DNA from: [Clostridium] clostridioforme AGR2157
Lineage (GTDB): Bacteria; Bacillota; Clostridia; Lachnospirales; Lachnospiraceae
Direction: 5' to 3'
DNA: 64,000 nucleotides
Assembly (NCBI RefSeq): GCF_000424325.1
Contig: NZ_AUJR01000012.1
Span: 1-64,000, forward strand
Positions within the stretch are counted from its first letter, which is position 1; each line of letters begins with the position of its first letter. The notes below the pieces were generated by a model. That model saw nothing but the letters and a program-made list of their open reading frames with translations. It was not told the DNA's origin and searched no databases. This document shows positions 40,875-50,803 of the stretch, piece by piece. The position numbers and the translations under genes are program-made.

Positions 40875-43301
40875 ATGAATATTGTAGGGCAGCAAGTAAA
40901 ACGTGTTGATGCTTACGGGAAGGTGACCGGTGAGGCCAAGTACACCGCGGACCTGGAACCAAGAGACATCCTGCACGGTAAGGTCGTGCACTCTGCCATT
41001 GCCAACGGACTGGTCAAAAGCTTTGACTTGACAGAGGCCTATCAGGTACCTGGTGTGGTGAAGATTGTCACATGCTTTGATGTTCCCGACTGCCAGTTTC
41101 CTACGGCAGGCCATCCATGGAGCGTGGAAAAGAAGCATCAGGATATCTGTGACAGGAAAATACTGAACCAGAGGGTCCGTCTGTACGGGGATGACATAGC
41201 GGCTGTCATCGCTGAGGATGAGGTGGCCGCAGCCAGGGCAGCCCGCCTGATTAAAGTGGAATATAGAGAATATACTCCTATTGTTACAGTGGAGGCAGCC
41301 ATGGCAGAGGACGCCACTCCCCTGCACCCGGATCTCAGGAAGGACAATGTAATCGTACACTCCCACATGACCATGGGTGACAGTGATTTCACCTATGAGG
41401 ACGGACTTAAGAAAGCCGGGTCCTGTTACGGACCGGAGGAAATCATTTCCCTGGAAAAGGAATACGATACCCCAAGGATTTCCCACTGCCACATAGAGCT
41501 GCCAGTTTCATGGGCCTATGTGGACACCAACGGCAAGATAACCGTGGTATCCTCCACCCAGATTCCCCACATAGTCAGGCGCTGTACGGCACAGGCCCTG
41601 GGAGTTCCAATCGGAAGGGTGCGCATCATAAAGCCTTACATCGGAGGCGGCTTCGGCAACAAGCAGGACGTGCTCTATGAACCCTTAAACGCATTCCTGA
41701 CCATGTCCGTCGGAGGACGGCCTGTCAGGCTGGAAATCAGCCGGGAGGAAACCATCTCCGGCACCCGCACCCGCCACGCCATCAAGGGAAAATGTAAGGG
41801 CCTGGTGACAAGGGACGGACGCATCCTTGCCAGGAAGCTGGAGGCCTATGCCAACAACGGCGCCTACGCATCCCACGGCCACGCCATCTGCGCCAACTGC
41901 GGCAATGTATTCAAGGACCTTTACAGGGATGAGCTGGGTACTGAGGTGGACTGCTTCACCGTATACACCTCCTCTCCCACGGCCGGCGCCATGAGGGCCT
42001 ACGGCATTCCCCAGGCAGCATGGTTTGCGGAATGTCTCACCGATGACCTGGCAGACGCCATTGGCATGGACCCCTGTGAATTCAGGCTGAAAAACTGCAT
42101 GGAGGACGGATTCGTGGACCCGGCCAACGGCATCACCTTCCATTCCTACGGTCTGAAGAAATGCATCGAGGAAGGGCGCAGGCACATCCGCTGGGACGAG
42201 AAGTGGAGCGCCTACCGCAATCAGACCGGTCCGGTCCGAAAGGGTGTGGGTATGGCTATCTTTTGTTATAAGACAGGCGTGCACCCCATCTCCCTGGAAA
42301 CAGCTTCCGCCCGCATGATACTCAACCAGGACGGCTCCATGCAGCTGTGCATGGGCGCTACGGAAATCGGCCAGGGGGCCGACACCGTATTCACCCAGAT
42401 GGCTTCACAGGCAACCGGCATAGCCTTTGACAAGGTCTACATCGTATCCACCCAGGACACGGACGTGACCCCCTTTGACACCGGGGCCTATGCATCCCGC
42501 CAGACCTATGTGTCCGGCATGGCCTGCAGGAAATGCGGTGAGGAATTCCGCCTTAAGATACTGGAATACGCCGCCTACATGCTGAGCCACGATGTAAGCG
42601 ACCTCTCCAAAACCGTGTACGCCGACGAAGTAAAGGCAGCAGCTGCCCTGCTCCGGGAGACTCTGGGACTTAAGGAAGGGGCACTGGTGTCGCCGGATAT
42701 GCTGGACATAGAGAACAGCAAAATCGTGGTAAGCGGAGGGGATCCGGTGCTCTTCGACCTGTCCGTGGTAGCTGACACTGCCTTTTATTCCCTGGACCGC
42801 TCCGTACATATCACAGCCGAGGTCACCAGCCAGTGTAAGGACAACACATTTTCCTCCGGCTGCTGCTTTGTGGAAATCGAGGTGGACATTCCCCTTGGAC
42901 TGGTGACGGTGAAGGATATCATCAATGTCCATGACTCAGGAGTGCTCATCAATCCTATGACCGCGCGGGCCCAGGTCCACGGCGGCATGAGCATGGGACT
43001 GGGATACGGGCTTTCGGAGGAGCTGCTGGTAGATGAAAAGACAGGCAGGCCCTTAAACAATAACCTGCTGGATTACAAGATTCCCACTGCCATGGATACG
43101 CCGGACTTAAACGTGGCGTTCATCGAGCTGGAGGACCCAACCGGCCCTTACGGAAACAAATCCCTGGGCGAGCCTCCTGCTATTCCGGTGGCCCCCGCTA
43201 TCCGGAACGCCATCTTAAACGCCACCGGAGTCCACATGGATGTGACTCCCATGACCGCCCAGCGGCTCATAGAAAAATTCAAAGAAAAAGGTCTGATATA
43301 A
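40875..43301 (+). CDS. xdhA: Xanthine dehydrogenase, molybdenum-binding subunit
   Basis: An 808-residue MoCo-binding subunit of the xanthine oxidase family. It opens with VGQQVKRVDAYGKVTGEAKYTADL. Cofactor and substrate segments are IGGGFGNKQD, AMRAYGIPQAAWFAE, ATEIGQGADTVFTQ, the DTGAYASRQTYVSG loop and the C-terminal LGEPPAIPVAPAIRNA with the catalytic Glu. Purine hydroxylation is supported by the purine riboswitch upstream and the purine permease downstream. Some clostridial homologues carry a labile selenium ligand, which sequence cannot show. Start follows AAGGAGG. Confidence 0.9.
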   Translation: MNIVGQQVKRVDAYGKVTGEAKYTADLEPRDILHGKVVHSAIANGLVKSFDLTEAYQVPGVVKIVTCFDVPDCQFPTAGHPWSVEKKHQDICDRKILNQRVRLYGDDIAAVIAEDEVAAARAARLIKVEYREYTPIVTVEAAMAEDATPLHPDLRKDNVIVHSHMTMGDSDFTYEDGLKKAGSCYGPEEIISLEKEYDTPRISHCHIELPVSWAYVDTNGKITVVSSTQIPHIVRRCTAQALGVPIGRVRIIKPYIGGGFGNKQDVLYEPLNAFLTMSVGGRPVRLEISREETISGTRTRHAIKGKCKGLVTRDGRILARKLEAYANNGAYASHGHAICANCGNVFKDLYRDELGTEVDCFTVYTSSPTAGAMRAYGIPQAAWFAECLTDDLADAIGMDPCEFRLKNCMEDGFVDPANGITFHSYGLKKCIEEGRRHIRWDEKWSAYRNQTGPVRKGVGMAIFCYKTGVHPISLETASARMILNQDGSMQLCMGATEIGQGADTVFTQMASQATGIAFDKVYIVSTQDTDVTPFDTGAYASRQTYVSGMACRKCGEEFRLKILEYAAYMLSHDVSDLSKTVYADEVKAAAALLRETLGLKEGALVSPDMLDIENSKIVVSGGDPVLFDLSVVADTAFYSLDRSVHITAEVTSQCKDNTFSSGCCFVEIEVDIPLGLVTVKDIINVHDSGVLINPMTARAQVHGGMSMGLGYGLSEELLVDEKTGRPLNNNLLDYKIPTAMDTPDLNVAFIELEDPTGPYGNKSLGEPPAIPVAPAIRNAILNATGVHMDVTPMTAQRLIEKFKEKGLI

Positions 43302-43311
43302 GGAGAAGGTT

Positions 43312-44202
43312 ATGTTTGATATCAAATCATTTTATGAGGCCAAGGATGTGGCTGACGCCATAAATGCCCTGGTAAAAAATCCTGACGCCGAAATCATAAG
43401 CGGCGGCACAGACGTTCTGATTCGTGTCAGGGAGGGAAAGGATGCCGGAAGGTCCGTTGTATCCATCCATAATATAGAAGCATTAAAGGGAGTCCGCCTC
43501 CTTGATGACGGCGATCTGTGGATAGGTGCAGGCACTGCATTTTCCCATATCACCAACGACGCCCTGATCCAGAAATACATACCCATGCTGGGGGACGCTG
43601 TGGACATGGTGGGCGGACCCCAGATACGCAACACCGGAACCATCGGCGGCAATATCTGCAACGGCGCCACCTCGGCTGACTCCGCTTCCACCATGTGGAC
43701 CCTGGAGGCAGATGTTCTGTTAGAGGGCCCGGAGGGCAGACGCAGTGTGCCGGTCTGTGAATTCTATACAGGTCCCGGCCGGACGGTCCGTGAACGGACC
43801 GAGGTCTGTACCGGTTTCCTGGTACACAAAAGCAGCTTCGAGGGCTGGAGCGGCCATTACATCAAGTATGGCAAGAGAAAGGCCATGGAGATTGCCACCC
43901 TGGGCTGTGCGGTGCGTGTAAAGCTGAGCCGGGATAAGGAACGGATTGAGGACGTCAGGCTGGGATACGGCGTGGCCGGTCCTACTCCCCTGCGCTGCCG
44001 GAGGGCAGAGGATGGTTTAAAGGGTCACGCTGTCAATGACAGTGCGGCTATCCTGGCTTTTGGCAAGGCTGCCCTGGAAGAAGTGAACCCCCGCTCCTCA
44101 TGGAGGGCGTCAAAAGAATTCCGTCTGCAGCTCATTGAAGAATTATCCAAACGGGCCCTGGCAGAGGCAATAAAAAAAGCAGGAGGTGCGGTCAATGATT
44201 AA
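43312..44202 (+). CDS. xdhB: Xanthine dehydrogenase, FAD-binding subunit
   Basis: A 296-residue FAD subunit. FAD-contact motifs are ISGGTDVLIRVREGK near the N-terminus and GTIGGNICNGATSADS in the middle, with the C-terminal CO-dehydrogenase-flavoprotein domain. It takes electrons from the iron-sulfur subunit. It begins 10 bases after the molybdenum subunit and overlaps the next gene by 8 bases. Confidence 0.92.
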   Translation: MFDIKSFYEAKDVADAINALVKNPDAEIISGGTDVLIRVREGKDAGRSVVSIHNIEALKGVRLLDDGDLWIGAGTAFSHITNDALIQKYIPMLGDAVDMVGGPQIRNTGTIGGNICNGATSADSASTMWTLEADVLLEGPEGRRSVPVCEFYTGPGRTVRERTEVCTGFLVHKSSFEGWSGHYIKYGKRKAMEIATLGCAVRVKLSRDKERIEDVRLGYGVAGPTPLRCRRAEDGLKGHAVNDSAAILAFGKAALEEVNPRSSWRASKEFRLQLIEELSKRALAEAIKKAGGAVND

Positions 44203-44695
44203 GATTGTACACATGAAAGTAAATGGTAAGGAAGTGGAGCTGGCTGTGGATGAAAGGGAATCCCTGCTCGATACCCTGCGCCAGCGTCTGGGGCTTACAT
44301 CCGTGAAAAAGGGCTGCGAGGTCGGGGAATGCGGCGCCTGTACCGTACTGGTAAACGGAGAAGCCATAGACAGCTGTATCTACATGACCCTGTGGGCCGA
44401 GGGAAAAAGCATCATGACAGTGGAAGGTTTAAAGGGGCCCAACGGGGAATTGTCACCCATTCAGAAGGCATTTATCGAGGAGGCAGCCGTACAGTGCGGT
44501 TTCTGTACCCCCGGCCTTATCATGAGCGCGGTGGAAATCGTGGGAACCGGAAAAAAATACAGCCGGGAAGAGCTTAAGAAGCTGATATCCGGGCATCTGT
44601 GCAGATGTACCGGCTATGAGAACATCCTCAACGCCATGGAGCGCATTGTGGATGAGGTGTACCAGGTCAGCCACAGAACCAGCGGGACCGATTAA
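44195..44695 (+). CDS. xdhC: Xanthine dehydrogenase, [2Fe-2S] subunit
   Basis: A 166-residue ferredoxin-type subunit with two clusters: plant-type CEVGECGACTVLVNG (with a later Cys in SCIYMTLW) and the four-helix CGFCTPGLIM/CRCTGYENI pair. The start is placed at 44195, seven bases after GGAGG, overlapping xdhB. It completes the three-subunit enzyme. Confidence 0.93.
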   Translation: MIKIVHMKVNGKEVELAVDERESLLDTLRQRLGLTSVKKGCEVGECGACTVLVNGEAIDSCIYMTLWAEGKSIMTVEGLKGPNGELSPIQKAFIEEAAVQCGFCTPGLIMSAVEIVGTGKKYSREELKKLISGHLCRCTGYENILNAMERIVDEVYQVSHRTSGTD

Positions 44696-44722
44696 CTATT
44701 ATTAAAATAGGGGGAACAAATC

Positions 44723-46063
44723 ATGAACAGCAATACCAATTGCAGCATCAACAACATATACAGACTGGAAGGCAGGGTGCCCATTGCCAAGGCCATCCCC
44801 TTCGGCCTCCAGCACATCCTGGCCATGTTCGTCTCCAACCTTGCGCCTATTACCATCATAGCAGGCGCTGCCCAGCCGGCCCTAAGCCAGGCACAGACAG
44901 CCATCCTGCTTCAAAACGCAATGTTTGTGGCAGGAATCGCCACCATGATTCAGTTGTATCCCATCTGGCGGATTGGCTCTAAGCTTCCCGTTGTCATGGG
45001 CGTCAGCTTTACCTTCGTCACAGTCCTCAGCACCATTGCCGCCAACTACGGTTATCCCGCCGTGGTGGGAGCCGTGCTCATAGGCGGTATCTTTGAAGGA
45101 ACCCTGGGACTTCTGGCCAAATACTGGCGCAGAATCATTACCCCTGTGGTGGCTGCCTCTGTGGTTACAGCCATCGGATTTTCCCTTTTTACGGTGGGCG
45201 CCAGGTCCTTTGGCGGCGGATACGCAGACGACTTCGGTTCCGCCCAGAACCTGATTCTGGGTACCATCACCCTGCTGACCTGTCTTTTGTGGAACATCTT
45301 TGCCAAAGGATACTTAAAACAGCTGTCCGTACTGGCCGGCCTGATTGTGGGGTATGTAATCGCCATCTTCCTCGGGAAAGTGGATTTGAGCCTGATTATG
45401 TCCGGCGGAATCATCTCCTTCCCCCATCTGCTGCCCTTTATGCCTGAGTTCCATGCAGGGGCCATCATCTCCGCCTGCATCATCTTCCTGGTGTCTGCGG
45501 CAGAGACCATAGGCGACACCTCGGCCCTGGTTTCAGGCGGTTTAAACCGCGAAATCACGGGAAAGGAAATATCCGGCTCCCTGGCCTGCGACGGCTACGC
45601 ATCCACCCTCTCCACTGTATTCGGATGTCCTCCCGTGACCTCATTCTCCCAGAACGTGGGCCTGGTGGCCATGACAAAGGTGGTCAACCGTTTCACTATC
45701 ATGACAGGGGCGGCCTGTATGCTTCTGGCCGGACTCCTTCCGCCTGTGGGAAACTTTTTTGCTTCCCTGCCCCAGGCAGTGCTTGGCGGATGCACCATCA
45801 TGATGTTCGGCACCATCCTTACCTCCGGCGTACAGATGATTGCCAAATGCGGCTTTTCCCAGAGGAACATAGTCATTGTCTCCCTCTCCCTGGCAGTGGG
45901 CATCGGCTTTACCACAGCCAGTGAAATTGGGATCTGGGATATCTTCCCTGAATTGGTCCGGTCCGTATTTTCGGCCAATGTGGTGGCTGTTGTATTTGCC
46001 GTTTCCGTATTTTTAAGCCTGGTGCTTCCAAAGGATATGGATATCAAGACCCTGGAGGGGTAA
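44723..46063 (+). CDS. NCS2 family purine (xanthine/uric acid type) permease
   Basis: A 446-residue nucleobase:cation symporter with about 14 membrane segments. The NAT signature QNVGLVAMTK is present: the Gln and the final Lys fit the xanthine/urate branch better than the uracil branch. PFGLQHILAMFVSNLAP begins the first helix, and SAAETIGDTSAL carries the conserved Glu. It follows the xanthine dehydrogenase genes by 27 bases and is likely under the same riboswitch. Confidence 0.9.
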   Translation: MNSNTNCSINNIYRLEGRVPIAKAIPFGLQHILAMFVSNLAPITIIAGAAQPALSQAQTAILLQNAMFVAGIATMIQLYPIWRIGSKLPVVMGVSFTFVTVLSTIAANYGYPAVVGAVLIGGIFEGTLGLLAKYWRRIITPVVAASVVTAIGFSLFTVGARSFGGGYADDFGSAQNLILGTITLLTCLLWNIFAKGYLKQLSVLAGLIVGYVIAIFLGKVDLSLIMSGGIISFPHLLPFMPEFHAGAIISACIIFLVSAAETIGDTSALVSGGLNREITGKEISGSLACDGYASTLSTVFGCPPVTSFSQNVGLVAMTKVVNRFTIMTGAACMLLAGLLPPVGNFFASLPQAVLGGCTIMMFGTILTSGVQMIAKCGFSQRNIVIVSLSLAVGIGFTTASEIGIWDIFPELVRSVFSANVVAVVFAVSVFLSLVLPKDMDIKTLEG

Positions 46064-46196
46064 AGACTGAGCACTTTTTTATATTATCTTCCGTTTTTCA
46101 TCATTTTTATAATTATTTTGCATAAATCTCTGTCTTTTTCCTCCAATATATGATACAATCTGTATAAATATCCAACACCAATCAGGGGGAAATGTT

Positions 46197-47405
46197 ATGG
46201 CTAAAGAAATGATTGCAATGCTTCTTGCCGGCGGCCAGGGTTCCCGTCTCTACGCGCTGACCCAAAAACTGGCAAAACCCGCGGTTCCTTTTGGCGGTAA
46301 ATACCGCATCATCGATTTTCCGCTTTCAAACTGCGTGAATTCCGGAATCGATACAGTGGGCATCCTGACCCAGTACCAGCCTCTTGTCCTGAACGAGTAT
46401 ATCGGCAATGGACAGCCCTGGGATCTGGACCGTCTTTACGGCGGTGTTCATGTACTCCCGCCCTACCAGAAAGCATCCGGTTCAGACTGGTACAAAGGCA
46501 CGGCCAATGCCATCTATCAGAATATCTCCTTTATTGAACGGTACGACCCGCAGTATGTAATCATCCTTTCAGGAGACCAGATTTGCAAACAGGACTACAG
46601 CGACTTTCTTAAATTCCACAAGGAAAAAGGAGCCGAATTCAGCGTGGCTGTCATGGAAGTACCATGGGAGGATGCATCCCGTTTCGGACTCATGGTGGCT
46701 GACGGGGATGACCGCATCACCGAATTCCAGGAAAAGCCAAAGAATCCAAAGTCCAACCTGGCTTCCATGGGCATCTACATATTCAACTGGGACATCCTCA
46801 GACAGTACCTCATAGAGGATGAGGCTGACCCGCACTCTGAGAATGACTTTGGCAACAACATCATTCCCAACCTGCTGCGCGACGGACGCAGGATGTATGC
46901 TTATCACTTCAACGGATACTGGAAGGACGTAGGGACCATCTCCTCCCTCTGGGAAGCCAACATGGAGGTCCTGGACCCGGAGCACAGCGGCATCAATCTC
47001 TTTGATGAAAACTGGAAGATTTACAGCCGCAACAGCGGTATGACCGGACACAAGATAAGCGGCAATGCCCTGGTAGAGAATTCCATGATTACCGACGGAT
47101 GCCGTATAAACGGACAGGTCAGGCACTCCATCCTCTTCTCAGGCGTAAAGGTTGAGGCCGGAGCACAGGTGGAAGACGCTGTTGTCATGGGCGGCACCAC
47201 CATCAAATCAGGCGCCGTGGTAAAACATTGTATTGTGGCTGAAAACGTGGTAATTGGAGAGAACGCAGTGGTTGGAGCCATGCCGTCTGACGGAGAAAAG
47301 GGCGTGGCCACCATCGGTCCCGGCATTGAAATCGGGCCCAATGCCAAGATTGGTCCCAGTGCCATGGTAAAGAATAATGTAAAAGGCGGTGAAGAACAAT
47401 GGTAA
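46197..47405 (+). CDS. glgC: Glucose-1-phosphate adenylyltransferase GlgC
   Basis: A 402-residue ADP-glucose pyrophosphorylase. The nucleotidyltransferase domain has [32 protein letters not shown] and GTANAIYQN, with the glucose-phosphate-binding FQEKPKNP. A left-handed beta-helix follows. It makes ADP-glucose for glycogen and pairs with GlgD, whose start overlaps its end by 7 bases. AGGGGG precedes the ATG. Confidence 0.96.
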   Translation: MAKEMIAMLLAGGQGSRLYALTQKLAKPAVPFGGKYRIIDFPLSNCVNSGIDTVGILTQYQPLVLNEYIGNGQPWDLDRLYGGVHVLPPYQKASGSDWYKGTANAIYQNISFIERYDPQYVIILSGDQICKQDYSDFLKFHKEKGAEFSVAVMEVPWEDASRFGLMVADGDDRITEFQEKPKNPKSNLASMGIYIFNWDILRQYLIEDEADPHSENDFGNNIIPNLLRDGRRMYAYHFNGYWKDVGTISSLWEANMEVLDPEHSGINLFDENWKIYSRNSGMTGHKISGNALVENSMITDGCRINGQVRHSILFSGVKVEAGAQVEDAVVMGGTTIKSGAVVKHCIVAENVVIGENAVVGAMPSDGEKGVATIGPGIEIGPNAKIGPSAMVKNNVKGGEEQW

Positions 47406-48544
47406 ATTCCAATGCAAATGCCCTGGGCATCCTTTTTCCCAACAGCTATGATTCCCTGGTTCCCGACCTGGTCAGCGAGCGCCTGATGGCCTCCATTCCT
47501 TTTGCCAGCCGTTACCGTCTGGTGGATTTCATCCTTTCCAGCATGGCGAACTGCGGAATTGACAATATTTCCCTGATTGTCCGCAGGAATTATCACTCCC
47601 TGATGGACCACCTGGGCTCAGGCCGTGAATGGGACCTGACGCGCAAAAACGGCGGCCTTAACCTGGTCCCGCCCTTTGCCGAAAAGACAGTGAGCATCTA
47701 CAACGGACGCGTGGAAGCGCTGGCCAGTATCCTGGATTTCCTGAAGGAGCAGAAGGAAAAGTATGTGGTCATGGCCGATACAAACCTGGCTGTAAACTTT
47801 GATTTCAACGCATTGATTCAGGCCCATATGGACAGTAATGCCGATGTTACCGTGGCATACAGGGAGGAACCCCTTCCCGGCGACCTCACCGGACACCGAG
47901 ACATCGGAAAAAGCCTCTACTATACCCTGTCCATTGACAATGGCCGTGTTACCAAGATGTACATGAACTCCAAGGAACCGGGAGTGCAGAATTTCTCCAT
48001 GAACATCTACATCATTGACCGGGAGCTCCTGATTGACCAGATAAACACTGCCTATGTGCGCGGACAGGTATTCTTTGAGCGCGATATCCTGGCACCTCAG
48101 ATAGGAAGGCTGAACGTGCATGCATTCCGCTACGACGGATATGTGGCGCGAATCAGCAGCATGAAGAGCTATTTTGACGAGAATATGAAGATGCTGGACG
48201 ATGCCAATGTGCATGCACTCTTCTCCGCCGGCAATCCCATCTATACCAAAATTCGCGACGACAATCCGGCCCGGTATATCAACGGAGCAATGGCCAGCAA
48301 CATCATGGCTGCCGATGGATGCATCATCGAGGGAGAGGTGGAAAACAGCATCCTGTTCCGCGGTGTCAAGATAGGAAAGGGCGCCAGGGTAAAGAACTGT
48401 GTGCTCATGCAGGATACGGTGATAGAAGCAGGCGCCAGCGCGGAGTATGCTGTGACTGATAAGAATGTGACCATCACAAAAGGCAAGGATATAAAAGGCA
48501 CTGATACGTTCCCGGTGTACGTGGCAAAGTATCAGGTTGTATAG
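47399..48544 (+). CDS. glgD: GlgD, regulatory partner of GlgC
   Basis: A 381-residue GlgC-like protein. The N-terminal [39 protein letters not shown] lacks the GGxGxRL phosphate loop that GlgC carries, as is typical of GlgD. A beta-helix follows. GlgD forms a heteromer with GlgC and raises its activity in Firmicutes. No glycogen synthase or branching enzyme is in the window. Confidence 0.94.
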   Translation: MVNSNANALGILFPNSYDSLVPDLVSERLMASIPFASRYRLVDFILSSMANCGIDNISLIVRRNYHSLMDHLGSGREWDLTRKNGGLNLVPPFAEKTVSIYNGRVEALASILDFLKEQKEKYVVMADTNLAVNFDFNALIQAHMDSNADVTVAYREEPLPGDLTGHRDIGKSLYYTLSIDNGRVTKMYMNSKEPGVQNFSMNIYIIDRELLIDQINTAYVRGQVFFERDILAPQIGRLNVHAFRYDGYVARISSMKSYFDENMKMLDDANVHALFSAGNPIYTKIRDDNPARYINGAMASNIMAADGCIIEGEVENSILFRGVKIGKGARVKNCVLMQDTVIEAGASAEYAVTDKNVTITKGKDIKGTDTFPVYVAKYQVV

Positions 48545-48568
48545 GAAGCAGCTGAACGGGCTGAAAAA

Positions 48569-48604
48569 GGAGGGTGTCCGCCCTGATGGGGACATCCTCC
48601 TTTT
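48569..48604 (+). terminator. Terminator of glgCD
   Basis: GGAGGGTGTCC (48569-48579) pairs with GGACATCCTCC, one mismatch, followed by TTTT. Confidence 0.75.
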
Positions 48605-48701
48605 ATCCGCCGATCCTCTCCGGCCGGAACCTGAGATAATCCGATGAAACCAGCTTATACTCGATTCCGTCCACCTCCCCCAGAAAGCTGTCCTGATACA
48701 C
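48603..48701 (-). pseudogene. Possible C-terminal remnant of an unidentified protein
   Basis: On the minus strand a 33-codon frame reads YQDSFLGEVDGIEYKLVSSD and ends DYLRFRPERIGG with a stop at the glgCD terminator. Composition and codon use look like real coding sequence, but there is a stop just upstream and no start signal. I do not recognise the family. Confidence 0.3.
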
Positions 48702-48747
48702 CTATATATTTTTTCAATCTCTAATCAAATGTCATTCAGAATATCGA

Positions 48748-48777
48748 TTGGACTATTTTTTCTCAGTTATTTATACT
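48748..48777 (+). promoter_or_regulatory. Promoter of the double-cubane reductase operon
   Basis: TTGGAC (48748-48753), 18-base spacer, TATACT (48772-48777), 37 bases before the ATG. Confidence 0.55.
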
Positions 48778-48814
48778 CAAATAGGTATAGAAGCGAAAAA
48801 ACAGTGGAGTTTAT

Positions 48815-49588
48815 ATGTTTAGTTTAGGGATTGATTCAGGCTCAACCATGACCAAGGGGGTCCTGTTCGACGGAATGAATGTGGTGGGATGCCACATGCT
48901 TCCCACCTCCATGCGTCCGGGCGAGATTCTAAGAGACATTTACGACCAGCTTTACACAGAGGACACCGGGTTCGTGGTGAGCACCGGGTATGGCCGGGAA
49001 CTTTTAAAGGAGGCGGACGCAAAAATCACAGAAATCACCTGCCACGGCGCAGGCGCCTCCTATCTGGCCCCTGGCTGTGATACAGTCATTGATATCGGCG
49101 GACAGGACTGTAAGGTCATTACCCTTGACAGCCATGGCCAGGTAAATGATTTTTTAATGAACGACAAGTGTGCGGCCGGCACCGGACGTTTCATGGAAAT
49201 GATTATGGCCCGGGTAGGAAGCGACATCTCACATCTGGACGAGTTCGTCCATGGATGCCGGCCGGTACCCATCAACAGCATGTGCGCTGTCTTTGCGGAA
49301 AGCGAGATTGTAGGACTGATGGCCCAGGAGACGCCTCCGGGCGACATTGTACTTGGATGTGTCCACTCCATCTGCCACAGGACCGCCATCTTTGCACAGC
49401 GTCTGACAGGAGGACATCCTGATATTTTCTTTTCAGGAGGCTTGGCACAGTCAGAAGTCATGCGGTCCGTACTGGGAGAATATATGAACACCTCCCATAT
49501 AACCACTCACCCACTCTCTCAGTATACCGGAGCCATAGGAGCCGCCGTACTGGGATATGGGAAACTAAAGAAAAGGAGCCGAAGCTGA
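48815..49588 (+). CDS. ASKHA-type activator ATPase (2-hydroxyacyl-CoA dehydratase activase family)
   Basis: A 257-residue BadF/BcrAD/HgdC-like ATPase. Phosphate-binding motifs are GIDSGSTMTKGVLFD and DIGGQDCKVITLD. The bridging-cluster cysteines are in NDKCAAGTGRFMEM and INSMCAVFAESE. The homodimer shares one [4Fe-4S] cluster and uses ATP to push low-potential electrons to a partner. The partner is the double-cubane-cluster protein encoded one base downstream; no hydroxyacyl-CoA dehydratase subunits are present, which argues for a DCCP-reductase role rather than amino acid fermentation. Confidence 0.9.
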   Translation: MFSLGIDSGSTMTKGVLFDGMNVVGCHMLPTSMRPGEILRDIYDQLYTEDTGFVVSTGYGRELLKEADAKITEITCHGAGASYLAPGCDTVIDIGGQDCKVITLDSHGQVNDFLMNDKCAAGTGRFMEMIMARVGSDISHLDEFVHGCRPVPINSMCAVFAESEIVGLMAQETPPGDIVLGCVHSICHRTAIFAQRLTGGHPDIFFSGGLAQSEVMRSVLGEYMNTSHITTHPLSQYTGAIGAAVLGYGKLKKRSRS

Positions 49589-49589
49589 C

Positions 49590-50738
49590 ATGGAGCTGAA
49601 AAAAGAACTGCCTGAAATATTTGAAGAATTTGCGGATGCAAGGAAGAATTCATTTCTTGCCATAAAAGAATTAAAGGAGGAAGGCATACCTGTGGTCGGT
49701 GTCTTCTGTACCTATCTTCCCAGGGAAATCCCCAATGCCATGGGCGCCTCTGTTGTGGGACTCTGCTCTGTTACTGACGAAACCATACCTGACGCTGAGA
49801 AGGATTTGCCCAGAAACCTCTGTCCCCTCATCAAATCCAGCTACGGCTTTGCCAAGACGGATAAATGTCCCTTCTTTTATTTCTCCGACCTGATTGTAGG
49901 CGAGACAACCTGCGACGGCAAAAAGAAAATGTATGAGATGCTGGCTGAGTTTAAGCCCGTCCATGTCATTGAGCTGCCAAACTGCCAGACAGAGGCCGGA
50001 ATAGGTCTTTACCGCCAGGAACTGATACGTTTTAAGGAGGTACTGGAAAAGAAATTCGGCACTGTCATCACAGAGGATGCCATCCGCCGCCAGATACATA
50101 ACAGAAACCAGATTCTCGCGGCCCTTAACCGCCTCCAGTATGTGATGGCCCAGGATCCGGCCCCTGCCCTGGGACTGGATATCGTCAACATTGTTTACGG
50201 CACCGGGTTTAAGATGAAAATTGATACACTGGCAGAGGAAGTTAATGCCATCACGGATAAGATTGAGGCTGAATACACCCAGGGAAAGAATATTGGAAAG
50301 AGGGCCAGAATCCTTGTGACCGGTTCTCCCTCCGGCGGTGCCGCCCTCAAGGTGGTGCGCGCCATTGAGGATAACGGCGGCGTGGTGGTCTGCTTTGAAA
50401 ACTGCTCCGGCATGAAACCGTTAGACCCCATTGATGAGGATAACCCCGACGTATATGACGCCCTGGCCAGGAAGTACCTGAACATCGGCTGTTCCTGCAT
50501 GTCCCCCAACCCCAGGCGTATGGAACTGTTAGACAGGCTAATTGACGATTTCCATGTGGACGGCGTGGTGGATTTGGTTCTACAGGCATGCCACACCTAC
50601 AATGTGGAGACCTCCCTGGTCCGCAAGCTGGTGAAGGAGAAAAAAGGACTTCCCTATACCGTTGTGGAGACAGACTATTCCCAGGCCGACGTGGGACAGC
50701 TGAACACCAGGATGGCTGCTTTCATCGAGATGCTATAA
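49590..50738 (+). CDS. Double-cubane-cluster protein (YjiM/HgdB-like reductase)
   Basis: A 382-residue protein of the 2-hydroxyacyl-CoA dehydratase D fold. Cysteines likely to hold iron-sulfur clusters lie in VGVFCTYLPREI, CPLIKSSYGFAKTDKCPFF, GETTCDGKKKMYE, IGCSCMSPNPRR and VLQACHTYNVETS. Such stand-alone proteins bind a double-cubane [8Fe-9S] cluster and reduce small molecules at very low potential when driven by the adjacent activase; the natural substrate of the family is unknown. Confidence 0.87.
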   Translation: MELKKELPEIFEEFADARKNSFLAIKELKEEGIPVVGVFCTYLPREIPNAMGASVVGLCSVTDETIPDAEKDLPRNLCPLIKSSYGFAKTDKCPFFYFSDLIVGETTCDGKKKMYEMLAEFKPVHVIELPNCQTEAGIGLYRQELIRFKEVLEKKFGTVITEDAIRRQIHNRNQILAALNRLQYVMAQDPAPALGLDIVNIVYGTGFKMKIDTLAEEVNAITDKIEAEYTQGKNIGKRARILVTGSPSGGAALKVVRAIEDNGGVVVCFENCSGMKPLDPIDEDNPDVYDALARKYLNIGCSCMSPNPRRMELLDRLIDDFHVDGVVDLVLQACHTYNVETSLVRKLVKEKKGLPYTVVETDYSQADVGQLNTRMAAFIEML

Positions 50739-50750
50739 TGTAATATCCAA

Positions 50751-50784
50751 AAGGACAGCCTCAGGAAAAGAGACTGTCTTTTTT
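50751..50784 (+). terminator. Terminator of the double-cubane operon
   Basis: GGACAG pairs with CTGTCT around an A-rich loop, followed by a TTTTTT run. It also separates this operon from the convergent metallohydrolase gene. Confidence 0.6.
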
Positions 50785-50803
50785 CGCTCATCACAGTCCC
50801 CGC

